Part shown: in pieces, positions 1 to 9,158 of the stretch
How positions within the stretch are numbered: the stretch's first letter is position 1
How the letters are laid out: each line of letters opens with the position of its first letter
Source: QHXW01 sp963847515
GTDB taxonomy: Bacteria; Acidobacteriota; Terriglobia; Bryobacterales; Bryobacteraceae
Assembly (NCBI GenBank): GCA_963847515.1
Contig: CAWKAA010000007.1
Span: forward strand, 1,674,001-1,738,000
Direction of reading: 5' to 3'
DNA: 64,000 nucleotides
The notes under the pieces: model-generated
What the model was told of the DNA's origin: nothing
Database searches by the model: none
The model's input: only the letters and a program-made list of their open reading frames with translations
Made by a program: the position numbers and the translations under genes

Positions 1-215
1 AGGCTGTCCCGGCGATTTGGTTATGACGGATGCGGCGAGTGGGATCGATGCAGGCTGCGTTATTGGAAACAGAGACTGATTCCGTATCCATGATGATGAG
101 ATGGATCAAAGGTGATAATGGTATGGCCGTGACCGCTTACTGGTTTACTGCCATAATGCGGCGGTGATGGGCTTCTTGCGCCAGTGCCCACCGGCGGTGT
201 GCCCAGAGAAGAGGC
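1..215. other. Left-edge non-coding stretch
   Basis: No convincing coding sequence, RNA gene or repeat was recognised between the window edge and the stop codon of the thioesterase gene. It may hold the 3' flank of the thioesterase transcript. Confidence 0.4.
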
Positions 216-1100
216 TCAGTTCGATCTAGGTTGCCGCGCTGCATCCTTTGACAGGCAGTCGGTAACCTCACGCGCAAGCAATCTGACATAAGGCTCTACC
301 AAGACATCTTCATGACCGCCGGAGATTTCGCGAACCTCGACGCCCTCTCCGGCCAACTGAACCCACCGGTTATAGCTGCGACGGGTGTCGTCAGGCGATT
401 CCATCGCCTGAAACAACGTTACCCTTCCAGGAAAAAACTGCGGCGCATAGCGCACGGCGGCAAACCAATTGATGTCATATGCGTTGTATAGGAAATGTGG
501 GATCGGCCAGCCAACGGAATCCAGAAGTGTGTAGACAGTTCTCAACCAACGAGCCCGTAACTTTTCTCTTGCGTACTGAAGTCCCGTCGGACTCAAGACT
601 CGCTTCACGTGAGACCTGGCATATGACCATCGCGCTAAAGTATTCTCTTGCGGTTGCGACCCGCCAGGGATCGTCAGCGGAGCCATCCTCCTCGAGTCCA
701 GCATCCCCAGCAGTCCAATCCGCCCTCCAAAGGAATGTAGTTGCCGGGCCATTTCGAAGGCGACCAGGCCACCAAACGAATATCCCAGGAAATGATACGG
801 GCCCTGAGGTTGCACGGACCGCACTTCTGGCACGTAATAGCGGGCCATGTCTTCCACTCGCGTAAGGGCCGTTAGCTCCGGAAACAGTGCCTGGGATTGG
901 ATGGCATAGGCGGGCTGGTCTGGCTCCAGGTACCTCACTAGCGCCTGAAACCGCGCAACCATTCCATCGACCCCGTGGATCAGGAACAACGGCTCCTTCC
1001 CGCCCTCGCGCCGAATCGGAACAATCGAAGATGGATTTCGCGCGCAGGGATATCCGCCACTATCGAACGAAGTTTGCTTCGGAAGTGCGACCCGGTTCAC
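216..1100 (-). CDS. Stand-alone thioesterase (alpha/beta hydrolase, NRPS/PKS type)
   Basis: A 294-residue alpha/beta hydrolase resembling the thioesterases that release or proofread acyl chains on NRPS/PKS carrier proteins. An IHGVDG oxyanion-loop motif lies near residues 41-46. The nucleophile is Ser108 in GYSFGG, with a likely catalytic Asp135 (MLDSR) and His263 (SGGHEDV). There is no carrier or condensation domain, so it acts in trans. The start is GTG, preceded by a strong GGGGGAG Shine-Dalgarno. It lies 45 bp downstream of the ATP-grasp gene on the same strand and probably shares its transcript. Its N-terminal 30 residues precede the hydrolase fold and could be a remnant of a linker from a larger synthetase. 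The hybrid PKS-NRPS at the right of the window lacks a thioesterase, but more than 50 kb separates the two, so a partnership is only a guess. Confidence 0.85.
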   Translation of the reverse strand: MNRVALPKQTSFDSGGYPCARNPSSIVPIRREGGKEPLFLIHGVDGMVARFQALVRYLEPDQPAYAIQSQALFPELTALTRVEDMARYYVPEVRSVQPQGPYHFLGYSFGGLVAFEMARQLHSFGGRIGLLGMLDSRRMAPLTIPGGSQPQENTLARWSYARSHVKRVLSPTGLQYAREKLRARWLRTVYTLLDSVGWPIPHFLYNAYDINWFAAVRYAPQFFPGRVTLFQAMESPDDTRRSYNRWVQLAGEGVEVREISGGHEDVLVEPYVRLLAREVTDCLSKDAARQPRSN

Positions 1101-1145
1101 TGCTCCCCCCAGCCGGCCTTCATGATGGACGGTCCGGCGCGTACC

Positions 1146-2447
1146 CTAATTGGCGTAGCCGCGATCCTCGTCCGGCTTGGGCTTCGCAATCGCAGCCGCG
1201 AAAACACCGTCGCTGGACGCCGCCCGTTCCTCGAACGTGGTGCGGCGAAAACGATTGGACAAGCGGGCCAGAAGGCTTCGGTCGGGCCAAGGCAAGCATA
1301 GCAGCTCCCGCACCAGGTCCGGTTCCTCCCACGGTACATCGTGAAAACTCGATTCCAGGAGTTTGCTCTTTCGGTCCCAGTGCCAGGATTGCGGAAAGTA
1401 GGCGATCACATCGTTTTCCGTAACCGGCGGTGACGCCTGGAGCGGCTTGCCCGACAGTTGCGCCGAAAGCGCTCCAATCAGGTCGCGTCCCTCTCCCAGT
1501 TGCAAGTTACAAAGCGGCGTGCACCGCGGGTTCATTTCGACCAGATACAGCGCGCCACTTCCGTCTTCGATCATGAAATCCAAACCGAAAAATCCGGACA
1601 TGCCCAGCCGGCGCGCCAGGCGCTCGGAGGCCCGCATCATTTCCGGACTGTCCACCACACGCACAATCGTGGCGGAGCCTGTGAGTCCTTGGGCGCTGAT
1701 CACCTCCACCGCAGTTCCGGCCAGTACCTGGCCCTGCCAACAGGCCACCGCACAGTTGGCCGGACGTCCGGCAATGTACGGCTGAGCCGTCACCGCCGGC
1801 CCGGATCGATGCCACCAGCTCTCCACCCAGAAGGGATCCCGGTTCGCGATCCACCGCTTGGCAAATCGTGCCACTCCCAGCGGCCGCGACATCTCCAGGA
1901 AATATCTCTCCGCCTCCCGCCGGTTGTGCGCGATCCTCACGCCATGGCCGCCCCAGGTTCCATCCGCCTTCAGCACCCAGGGATAGGCCAGCTCCGTGTG
2001 CCAGCTCCTGAGATCCTCAACCGTGCGGACCAGCCTGGTGTGCGCGAGCGGAATCCCCTCTTCCCGCGCCACGCTCATCAGGTTGTAACGGGAAGAGACC
2101 ACGGGGTAACTGGCGGGCGAACCCAACGAGCGTTCGATCAAGGCGGAAATCTTGCCCGCCGAAGCTGCCGGGAAGCGCGCATACAATTGGTGCAGATGGT
2201 CCACCGCACGGTCATCGCAGGGAATCACGATGTCGGGGTCGACGGCCTCAATGGCCGCTATCAAAGAGCTCAACGGGTGCATTGCACGGTAGGGGAACAT
2301 CCGCTGAACAGCGCTCGTCTTCAGCAGGGGATGTCCCGTTGTCGGACAAACCGCTGAAACACTGCAGCCAATTTTCCGCAGCACCATGGCCATACGCGCG
2401 GCGCAGGGCCACCAGCTGGTGTTCGTTAGCAGTACTGTGGGGTACAC
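1146..2447 (-). CDS. ATP-grasp domain ligase
   Basis: A 433-residue protein of the ATP-grasp fold, a family that forms amide or peptide bonds through acyl-phosphate intermediates, or carboxylates substrates. Visible signatures are the central lysine strand PWVLKADGTWGGHGV with its glycine-rich nucleotide loop, and the metal-binding end FGLDFMIEDGSGALYLVEMNPR (Asp, Glu and Asn ligands). The N-terminal third looks like the pre-ATP-grasp Rossmann-like domain. The substrate cannot be told from sequence. The GTG start has only a weak ribosome site. The gene heads a likely two-gene operon with the thioesterase and is divergent from a flavoprotein; a perfect inverted repeat sits 36 bp upstream of its start. 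A role in tailoring or making a small peptide or natural product is inferred from these neighbours. Confidence 0.8.
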   Translation of the reverse strand: MYPTVLLTNTSWWPCAARMAMVLRKIGCSVSAVCPTTGHPLLKTSAVQRMFPYRAMHPLSSLIAAIEAVDPDIVIPCDDRAVDHLHQLYARFPAASAGKISALIERSLGSPASYPVVSSRYNLMSVAREEGIPLAHTRLVRTVEDLRSWHTELAYPWVLKADGTWGGHGVRIAHNRREAERYFLEMSRPLGVARFAKRWIANRDPFWVESWWHRSGPAVTAQPYIAGRPANCAVACWQGQVLAGTAVEVISAQGLTGSATIVRVVDSPEMMRASERLARRLGMSGFFGLDFMIEDGSGALYLVEMNPRCTPLCNLQLGEGRDLIGALSAQLSGKPLQASPPVTENDVIAYFPQSWHWDRKSKLLESSFHDVPWEEPDLVRELLCLPWPDRSLLARLSNRFRRTTFEERAASSDGVFAAAIAKPKPDEDRGYAN

Positions 2448-2483
2448 GAGCTCAAACCTATCTTATTGAAATCTGCCGGCGCG

Positions 2484-2508
2484 GAATGTTATAAGAATTA
2501 TAACATTC
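2484..2508. promoter_or_regulatory. Perfect 25-bp inverted repeat, candidate operator
   Basis: GAATGTTATAA, a 3-base centre, then TTATAACATTC: two 11-bp arms that are exact reverse complements. It lies in the divergent region between the ATP-grasp gene (start 2447, minus) and the flavoprotein gene (start 2637, plus). AT-rich dyads of this size in such a position usually bind dimeric repressors or activators. The TATAAC inside could also be part of a -10 element. The cognate regulator is not in the window. Confidence 0.6.
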
Positions 2509-2636
2509 AGGCGATGCCGTTCCACCGCCCCGGGGCCAATAGAAACGTGCGTAGATTCGAATTCCCGACATAGTGGCTCCTCTAAACGTAAACGTTAGTG
2601 AATGTTTTGCCACTATCAGGTATTTACCCGAGACCT

Positions 2637-3821
2637 ATGGTTGACACTGCTATCATCGGAGCCGGGCCGTATGGCCTGTCCATCGCAGCTCATCTCAAAG
2701 CACGTAAGGTTGGCTTTCGCATTTTCGGCAGCCCCATGCACACCTGGCGAATGCATATGCCTAAAGGCATGTTGCTCAAGTCGGAAGGGTTTGCTTCCAG
2801 CCTTTATGATCCGGATTCGGCGTTCACTCTGGGCCGATATTGTCAGGAGCAGGGAGCCCCTTATGCTGACCTGGGACTTCCTGTACCCCTCGAAACCTTT
2901 GCATCCTATGGACTGGAATTCCAAAAGCGGTTCGTCACGGAACTCGAGGATAAGCTTGTCGTCGCCATGGATCGATCTCTTTCGGGCTTCGATATCCGCC
3001 TGGAGGATGGCGAACTAGTAACCGCGCGCAAAGTCGTGTCGGCGGTTGGCATAAGTCATTATCAGTACGTACCACCGGTACTAGCCGCCCTCTCGGAGGA
3101 ATTCGTAACTCACAGTTCTCGTCATGTGAGTTTCGACCGATTCAAAGGCCGAGATGTAACGGTGATCGGAGCGGGAGCTTCGGCGCTCGACGTTGCAGGA
3201 CTGTTGCACGTGGCTGGGGCTTGCGTTCAGTTGGTAGCCCGCAAACCGGTGGTGGACTTTCACCATCCGCCCGGACCCATTCCACGGCCCCTTCTGGATC
3301 GAATACGCCGCCCCACGACGGGGCTGGGCCCGGGTTGGCGATCGCTCTTCTGCACCAGGGCGCCGCTGGTATTCCATGCGATGCCGCAGTGGTTTCGATT
3401 GGAAGTTGTGCGGCGGCATCTCGGACCGGCGGCCGGCTGGTTTATCAAAGATCTGGTAGTCGGTCACGTCGCATTCCACCTCGGATTTAATGTGGTGCAG
3501 GCGGATATTCAAAACGGCCGGGTACAGTTGCAACTCGCCAGTAGCGATGGAGCCCAAAGAACGCTGGTGACAGATCACGTAATCGCTGGAACCGGCTACC
3601 GCGTGGACCTGCGGCGTCTGGCCTTCTTGAATCCGGGACTACTTGCCGGAATCCGGTCTTTCGAAAACACGCCCGTACTGTCGATGAACTTCGAGTCCTC
3701 GGTTCCGGGTCTGTATTTTGTTGGCACGACCTCCGCCAACAGCTTCGGTCCGATGGCGCGATTTGCCTACGGGGCCCGATTTACGGCGCGGAGGCTGGCC
3801 CGACACCTCGGTCGACGCTGA
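2637..3821 (+). CDS. FAD-dependent monooxygenase-like oxidoreductase
   Basis: A 394-residue two-dinucleotide-binding-domain flavoprotein. The N-terminal IIGAGPYG (residues 6-13) is an FAD-binding GxGxxG motif. A second Rossmann motif, VIGAGASALD, near residues 175-184 would bind NAD(P)H. The C-terminal AGTGY (VIAGTGYRVD) is the ATG-type motif found in flavin monooxygenases and lysine/ornithine N-hydroxylase-like proteins. The ATG at 2637 was chosen because the conserved FAD motif then starts at residue 6; a GTG at 2598 in frame would add 13 residues. It is divergent from the ATP-grasp/thioesterase pair and may oxidise a shared product, but the substrate is unknown. The following gene is about 600 bp away and looks unrelated. 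Confidence 0.8.
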   Translation: MVDTAIIGAGPYGLSIAAHLKARKVGFRIFGSPMHTWRMHMPKGMLLKSEGFASSLYDPDSAFTLGRYCQEQGAPYADLGLPVPLETFASYGLEFQKRFVTELEDKLVVAMDRSLSGFDIRLEDGELVTARKVVSAVGISHYQYVPPVLAALSEEFVTHSSRHVSFDRFKGRDVTVIGAGASALDVAGLLHVAGACVQLVARKPVVDFHHPPGPIPRPLLDRIRRPTTGLGPGWRSLFCTRAPLVFHAMPQWFRLEVVRRHLGPAAGWFIKDLVVGHVAFHLGFNVVQADIQNGRVQLQLASSDGAQRTLVTDHVIAGTGYRVDLRRLAFLNPGLLAGIRSFENTPVLSMNFESSVPGLYFVGTTSANSFGPMARFAYGARFTARRLARHLGRR

Positions 3822-4416
3822 ACAGCGCCGGATAATTGGCATGGCCGCCGGAGAACGAAGCATGTTGCGCGAAGCTTGGTCATCTAGGCTCAATAGAAGC
3901 AATCGTCACAAACACTTACTTCCGATAGGTTCGCTTTCGATAGACTCGATCGTCTCCTGACCCCCGCTCGTTTAAAGCCGAGGCGCGGGGCGTGAGGTCA
4001 GAAAAGGTTCGACAAGCGGAACTCACTCCAACGAAAACACTTGTAAATGCGCCAGGTGGCAGCGTTAAAAAAAAATTGAAAAATTTCTGAAAAAAAAGGT
4101 TGGAGAATAGCACTGTTCTGGTATCCTTTGTGAAATAGTTAACGAAGACTCTGGCGAAGTCGGTATTCGCGATGATCCGGAGTCTGAGTACCTCGGGAGT
4201 TTCACCTGCCTGCGCCCAGCCTCCCGCCCCGCGCCACTAACAAAAGTAAACAAGAGAGTTAGTGCTCTACCGTGAACAAGAGTTTCTTGTCCATGGAGAA
4301 TCTAGAACTGCACAGTTCAGGTGGCTAGAATCATACCTGGATACGCCAACAATTTATTGCCGAGGGGTTCATCAGCGATTTTTTGGCGGTAATGCTTCCG
4401 AGGAGACTGAAGGCAA
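3822..4416. other. 595-bp intergenic region with A-tracts and hairpins
   Basis: No gene recognised. An A-rich block lies at about 4068-4100. It is followed by two dyads: AGACTC/GAGTCT (4146-4151 with 4180-4185), enclosing GCGAA/TTCGC (4154-4158 with 4166-4170), and CACTAAC/GTTAGTG (4235-4241 with 4258-4264). They lie upstream of the secreted dockerin/cytochrome gene and could form a structured 5' leader. No known riboswitch consensus was recognised. Confidence 0.4.
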
Positions 4417-6648
4417 ATGAAGAAATTGGGACTCTTGGTTTTCGTGATCCGCGCTCTTAACGCCCAGACCTCGCCGTGTGATGTCAATCATGATGGAGTG
4501 GTCAATATTGCGGACGTGCAGACAGAGATCAGTGAAGCGCTGGGAGTCACGGCATGCACTACCCCCCTGAGCGGCAAAGGCACGTGCAGCGTTGTCGACG
4601 TTCAAATCGTGATCACAGCGGCGTTGGGGGGAGCTTGCATTCCGGTGCAACCGGCGGCGCAAAGCAACATAGTATTGCCGATCGAAGTCGTCGGGCCGGA
4701 TGGAACCACCAAGACTGTTTCCTTCAATGTACCCGCGGGATCGAACCTCAGCGGCACCATGCAACTTTCCATGCAGATCCATGGGTTGAAATACGAAACC
4801 GAGGCGAGCGTGCAGGTCAACAGCTCTGCATGGATGCCCATTAACAGCAGTACGGTAACGATACTCGGCTTGGGCGCGGCATACGGAGGAATCGGAGGCG
4901 GCTACAAAACCCTCGATATGACAATGAACTTGCCAGCGGGCACTGTCATCGCCGGCACGAACACGGTGAATTTCAAGTTTAATGGGACCAATGGTGTGGT
5001 CAGCGGGTTCCGAGTTCTGGCACTCAATGTTCTGGACGGCGGCGCCAACGCGCTGCTGCCACCAACGCTTTTTACTTGGGAAGATCCGGATACCTGGCTA
5101 CCGCCGTCCACGCTGGCTTCGGACATCGCGGCGGGCAAGAACTTGTGGAACACGGCGGCACTCACTGTTCCGGGGTCATCCGGCCCAGTAGCCATTCAAG
5201 CACGTTGCTCGAGTTGCCACGCGCAAGACGGCCGGGATTTGAAGTATTTCAATTACTCGAACAACTCAATCCAGACCCGGTCGATATTTCACGGCCTTAC
5301 ATCCGCGCAGGGGCTTCAAATCGCCAGCTACATCCGTTCCCTATCCGTGCCGAATCCCGGACGGCCCTGGAATCCACCCTATCAACCAGGTCCGGGGTTG
5401 GATTCGTTGCCCGTAGCCGATTGGTCAGCAGGCGCGGGCCTGAATGCTGTGTTGCAGCGTGACGTCGACATGTGGCCATATCTGGCCCCCAGCGGCAGTA
5501 CCAGCGGGTGGGCGCCGACCGGAAACTTGAACGTTCGGGAAATGCCCCTCGCTATGCAATTGCCAGACTGGAACAGTTGGCTGCCAACAATACACCCGCT
5601 GGATGCATTCGGAAGCGCTTTCTCTAACAGCAAGCTGCTGTCGAACTATAACCAAGTGCGTAGTGGCTTAGTGCCAGGGAATCCGCAGACTTACCAGGCC
5701 CAGAGTTACAATATTTGGATTTGGACGCTGAATGACCAGAATTTCCTGGTGCCCTTGACCAAATCCGGTACGGACCCGGCTTGGAATAATGCCACATATA
5801 CCGATTCGATCTACTCAGTCCGCTTGTGGTCGATGACCAAGCTCTGGGAAATCAATCAGGAATTCGGGCTCGAAGGAATGGCGCCGACGGTTTTCGGCTC
5901 GACAAGCGATCCGCGGGCTTGGTATTCCCCAGAGCCATTTCAAGCTTCTCCTAACATGATCCACATTCCCACTACGGCAGCTGGCGTTGGCAATAGGTTA
6001 CCCATCACCGCAACTTACACCCGATTTGAATGGTATCAATTGCAGTTGATCCTCAACCAACACGACAACACTGGGGGCTTCATTGGAAACACACCCACTG
6101 ATTATCCATACGTCTACGACCACATTCAGGCGATGGGTTTTAACAGTCTTCCGGACGCCCCGGTAGCGGCCGCGCGTCAAGGCGGACTAATGATGTTATG
6201 GCTCATCAAGGGCTTGCAGTCCACAAACCAGACTGGGAAAGGACCGCAAGCTGGTTCTTCGGGCTGGGCGACGAATGTAGCGGATCCGAGCAGGATGTAC
6301 CGCTACGCGACGGAAGTCCTGTGGAGTGATTTCGCACCGACTGATCAAATAACGGCGATGACAGCGTACCTTCAATACTGGCTCAGCAAAGTTACGGGCT
6401 TTACAGCAGCTCAATTTTACGCAGGTGGGTGGACAACTGCCACAACAGTTCCCAATTTTACCAATCCGGATTTCGGCTTCGCGAATACGGTAGCGTTTAC
6501 TATTCCGGAGGCTTTATATGCAGGCGTCAATCCGACCTTGGTTGGTAAGATGGTAGACAGTGCGCAAATCATATGGCCAAATTACAATTGGTCCACCCTC
6601 CTTAAGTTTACTTGCGTACCGGGGACCCAGGCCCCATACTGCAGATAG
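4417..6648 (+). CDS. Secreted protein with dockerin-like repeats and a cytochrome c haem site
   Basis: A 743-residue exported protein. It opens with a short signal peptide (MKKLGLLVFVIRALNAQ). Residues about 20-75 hold two Ca-binding, dockerin-type segments (CDVNHDGVVNIADVQ and a second GTCSVVDVQ). A beta-rich region follows, and then a single haem-attachment CSSCH near residues 264-268. The remaining 475 residues are rich in Trp, Tyr and Asn and resemble secreted cytochrome-associated proteins I cannot name. A clear GAGGAG ribosome site precedes the ATG. Dockerin-like modules normally anchor enzymes through cohesins; no cohesin was seen here. With one haem and periplasmic or extracellular targeting, an electron-transfer or oxidase role is possible but unproven. 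The upstream region carries several hairpins. Confidence 0.75.
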   Translation: MKKLGLLVFVIRALNAQTSPCDVNHDGVVNIADVQTEISEALGVTACTTPLSGKGTCSVVDVQIVITAALGGACIPVQPAAQSNIVLPIEVVGPDGTTKTVSFNVPAGSNLSGTMQLSMQIHGLKYETEASVQVNSSAWMPINSSTVTILGLGAAYGGIGGGYKTLDMTMNLPAGTVIAGTNTVNFKFNGTNGVVSGFRVLALNVLDGGANALLPPTLFTWEDPDTWLPPSTLASDIAAGKNLWNTAALTVPGSSGPVAIQARCSSCHAQDGRDLKYFNYSNNSIQTRSIFHGLTSAQGLQIASYIRSLSVPNPGRPWNPPYQPGPGLDSLPVADWSAGAGLNAVLQRDVDMWPYLAPSGSTSGWAPTGNLNVREMPLAMQLPDWNSWLPTIHPLDAFGSAFSNSKLLSNYNQVRSGLVPGNPQTYQAQSYNIWIWTLNDQNFLVPLTKSGTDPAWNNATYTDSIYSVRLWSMTKLWEINQEFGLEGMAPTVFGSTSDPRAWYSPEPFQASPNMIHIPTTAAGVGNRLPITATYTRFEWYQLQLILNQHDNTGGFIGNTPTDYPYVYDHIQAMGFNSLPDAPVAAARQGGLMMLWLIKGLQSTNQTGKGPQAGSSGWATNVADPSRMYRYATEVLWSDFAPTDQITAMTAYLQYWLSKVTGFTAAQFYAGGWTTATTVPNFTNPDFGFANTVAFTIPEALYAGVNPTLVGKMVDSAQIIWPNYNWSTLLKFTCVPGTQAPYCR

Positions 6649-6822
6649 AGAACGCTAGAGGGTATCGCTTCCATCTCAACTGCGTTGATGCGCATTGAGA
6701 CGGAACGAGTTGGGGTTGCGCCATCGCGACCACAGCTCCCCTGGGCGAAAGCCGCGACTCGGAGGATCAGAGCCTCACAGAATGCCGACTGGAGTATACT
6801 AACCCGGAGGGCCGGAGCCAAA

Positions 6823-7518
6823 ATGGGAATTCCGGTTAAGCCTTTGCGAACGCTGGAAGGGCAACGCCTTCACGCTGCCGAGTCGAGTGGCGGTACCAGT
6901 TCCGACGTCATCTATGACCGGATTGTGGAGGTTATCGAGGAATACGATCTCCGCGGGCGGGTGCTCGATTACGGGGCCGGCATCGGGAATCTGACGCGAA
7001 GGCTCTGGGCGCTGGGCCGCTTCGAACAAATCGCCGGGGCTGATATCCTGCCCCGCCCCGAAGATCTTCCGAGCGCGATTCCATGGCACTGCCTCGACTT
7101 GAACCATGGAGACGTGGTCCCCGCGGCCAGTTTCGAGACGGTGATCGCGGCTGAGGTCATCGAGCATCTCGAGAATCCACGCGAGGTCGCCCGGGAGTTG
7201 TACCGTATACTGAAGCCGGGCGGCACGCTAGTTTTATCGACGCCGAATAATGAAAGTATTCGATCGCTGGTGGCCCTGTTGATCCGGGGACATTACGTGG
7301 CTTTCGACGATAGCTGCTACCCGGCCCACATCACTGCCCTGCTTCGCAAAGACCTGGTCCGGATTCTGGGCGAAGCCGGGTTTTCGGGCGTGCGCTTTCA
7401 GTTCACCAACTTCGGCGGTGTGCCGAAGATGCCGATGGTGAGTTGGCAGAGAGTTTCTTTCGGACTGCTCAAGGGTTGCAGGTTCAGCGACAATGTCATC
7501 GCAACCGCAGTAAAATAG
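6823..7518 (+). CDS. SAM-dependent methyltransferase, class I
   Basis: A 231-residue class I methyltransferase of the UbiE/UbiG/Methyltransf_11 style. Motif I is VLDYGAGIGN (residues about 46-55). Post-motif regions include ADILPRPED and the typical VIAAEVIEHLENPREV, with ILKPGGTLVLSTPN as motif III. The ATG at 6823 is preferred over an ATG 138 bp upstream because a purine-rich GGAGG lies 12 bases before it and the family usually starts near here. It lies 174 bp after the dockerin/cytochrome gene, which suggests its own promoter or loose co-transcription. It is convergent with the exopolysaccharide locus and may methylate a sugar of that polymer; small methyltransferases next to such loci often do. 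Confidence 0.8.
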   Translation: MGIPVKPLRTLEGQRLHAAESSGGTSSDVIYDRIVEVIEEYDLRGRVLDYGAGIGNLTRRLWALGRFEQIAGADILPRPEDLPSAIPWHCLDLNHGDVVPAASFETVIAAEVIEHLENPREVARELYRILKPGGTLVLSTPNNESIRSLVALLIRGHYVAFDDSCYPAHITALLRKDLVRILGEAGFSGVRFQFTNFGGVPKMPMVSWQRVSFGLLKGCRFSDNVIATAVK

Positions 7519-7985
7519 ATCCCCTCGGATCGCTTCAGCGTGTTTACGTACGGAGAGAGTTCTTGGAGCAGTCTGCTATGCGAGCAGAAAAAGTCTCGCT
7601 TAGACCAACGCGGATCCCCACTAAACCACACAGCAGCAGCTTCAGGGCCTGTGGCTTGCAGTTCCACTGCATCGCGCCGGCAGGCTTTTCCGGTATCAGT
7701 GTGACCCGGGGAAAGCACTGAACCCACAGTGCAAATTGGGGGGTGAGAGTTGCGCGGTACACGTAGACAATGTATCGGACGGCGCTTGCAGAGCTGGGAA
7801 TGGCCCGCCGAAGACCAGTCTTACAATACAGCCGGTCCTCTGCCAGACTGAAAGCGATGCCGCGTGAGGGCATAAGATCTCAATTCCACCTATGTTCTCG
7901 ATCGCTCTGCACCGAGTTAGGCAAGAGTGTTCCCTAGGACGCGCCCCGGTGTCGCTACAAGCGCCCGGACCCGCAGCGCCCATGG
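7519..7985. other. 467-bp convergent intergenic region
   Basis: Separates the methyltransferase (plus) from the end of the exopolysaccharide locus (minus). Only a weak CTGCT/AGCAG dyad near 7570 is visible, with no T-tract, so it is not a convincing terminator. No gene was supported on either strand. Confidence 0.35.
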
Positions 7986-9158
7986 TCAGTCATTGGCAAC
8001 AATCTTAGACGAACCTTGAGAGTACGGCACAGGATCGGCGTTTCGCCCCTCCCTGGTGTCAGAGACAAGGCGATACAGCTGCATCGTTTGCTCAGCGACG
8101 GCATCCCAGGAATAATGTTCGGCGGTGCGTCGTGCGGCGTTGCCGAGCCGGAGGGCCAGGTCCCGGTCGTTAATGAGGAGGCGCATCTTCTCGGCCAGTT
8201 CTTCCGGGTCGGTGAAATCTTCGAGGAGGAGGCCATTCTCGCCGTGTTCAATCAGCTCGGCAGCGCCGGCTGCGCGACTGACGATTACGGGCAAGGCCGA
8301 AGCCATGGCTTCCGTCACCACCATGCCGAAGGAGTCATAGGGGGTAGGCAGCAGCAGCGCATCGGCGGCGGCGTAATATTTTTGAACCTGGCCGGTGGTG
8401 CCGAGAAAGTGCACGCGCTCCCCAACCCCAAGTTGACAAGCCAGCGAGCGATAAGCGGCGTCCGAAGTGCGGGAAACAAACAGCAGTCTCCCTGCAGGCA
8501 GCCGCGACAGAGCGTGAATGCACTGGCGTCCGCCCTTCCGCATGTCTCCCACAAACAGAAAGGCCATCTCCTCAACAGCCAAATTGCATTCGTCGCGAAC
8601 GGTGTTCCGGATTGGATTCTCCCTGGCCGGCGTGAAGGTTCTTAGGTCGACTCCGTGATAGATGATGCTGATCGGCGCTTTGCAGCGGTACAGCATGCGG
8701 ATGTCGTCCGCCACACGGTGTGAAACGGCGACGATATGGCAATTCCCCGCATAGCGATAGAAGAGATGCTCCAGAGCGCTCAACGTGGTACCCGAGAGCC
8801 ATTCGCGGAACGTCAGATCGCCGATCGCTTTCCGCAAAGCACGGTGCCATGCGCGGTTACAGATGTGAGCCGTAAACACGTTGCCTCGTAGTCCGCACAG
8901 GCCCTGATTGTGGATGATGTCGAACTTTCCCCGCACACTCAGGGTCGCGGACCCGGCGAAGGAGAGGATGCTGGCCAGCGCGTTCGGCCGCCACGCTGGA
9001 ACGTGATGGAAGTGTATTCTGAAATCCCCTTCGACCGCGATTTCATTCGCGAAGACGTGGACCTCGTGGTCTTTCGCGAACCGCGTGGCCAGTTCGACAA
9101 CGTAGCGGCTATGCCCTTCGATGCGGCGGTAATCATGGACGGCGAACGCGATCTTCAT
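7986..9158 (-). CDS. Glycosyltransferase, GT4-like (last gene of the exopolysaccharide run)
   Basis: A 390-residue retaining GT-B glycosyltransferase. The N-terminal acceptor half starts MKIAFAVHDYRRIEGHSRYV with the GHS/GG-type loop. The C-terminal donor half carries IIYHGVDLRTF, AFLFVGDMRKGG and DSFGMVVTEAMASALPVI. The usual glutamate that opens the EX7E motif is Asp here (DSFGMVVTE). Its ATG overlaps the stop codon of the upstream glycosyltransferase by 4 bp (ATGA), so the two are translationally coupled. Donor and linkage cannot be read from sequence. It is the promoter-distal end of the co-directional locus. Confidence 0.85.
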   Translation of the reverse strand: MKIAFAVHDYRRIEGHSRYVVELATRFAKDHEVHVFANEIAVEGDFRIHFHHVPAWRPNALASILSFAGSATLSVRGKFDIIHNQGLCGLRGNVFTAHICNRAWHRALRKAIGDLTFREWLSGTTLSALEHLFYRYAGNCHIVAVSHRVADDIRMLYRCKAPISIIYHGVDLRTFTPARENPIRNTVRDECNLAVEEMAFLFVGDMRKGGRQCIHALSRLPAGRLLFVSRTSDAAYRSLACQLGVGERVHFLGTTGQVQKYYAAADALLLPTPYDSFGMVVTEAMASALPVIVSRAAGAAELIEHGENGLLLEDFTDPEELAEKMRLLINDRDLALRLGNAARRTAEHYSWDAVAEQTMQLYRLVSDTREGRNADPVPYSQGSSKIVAND

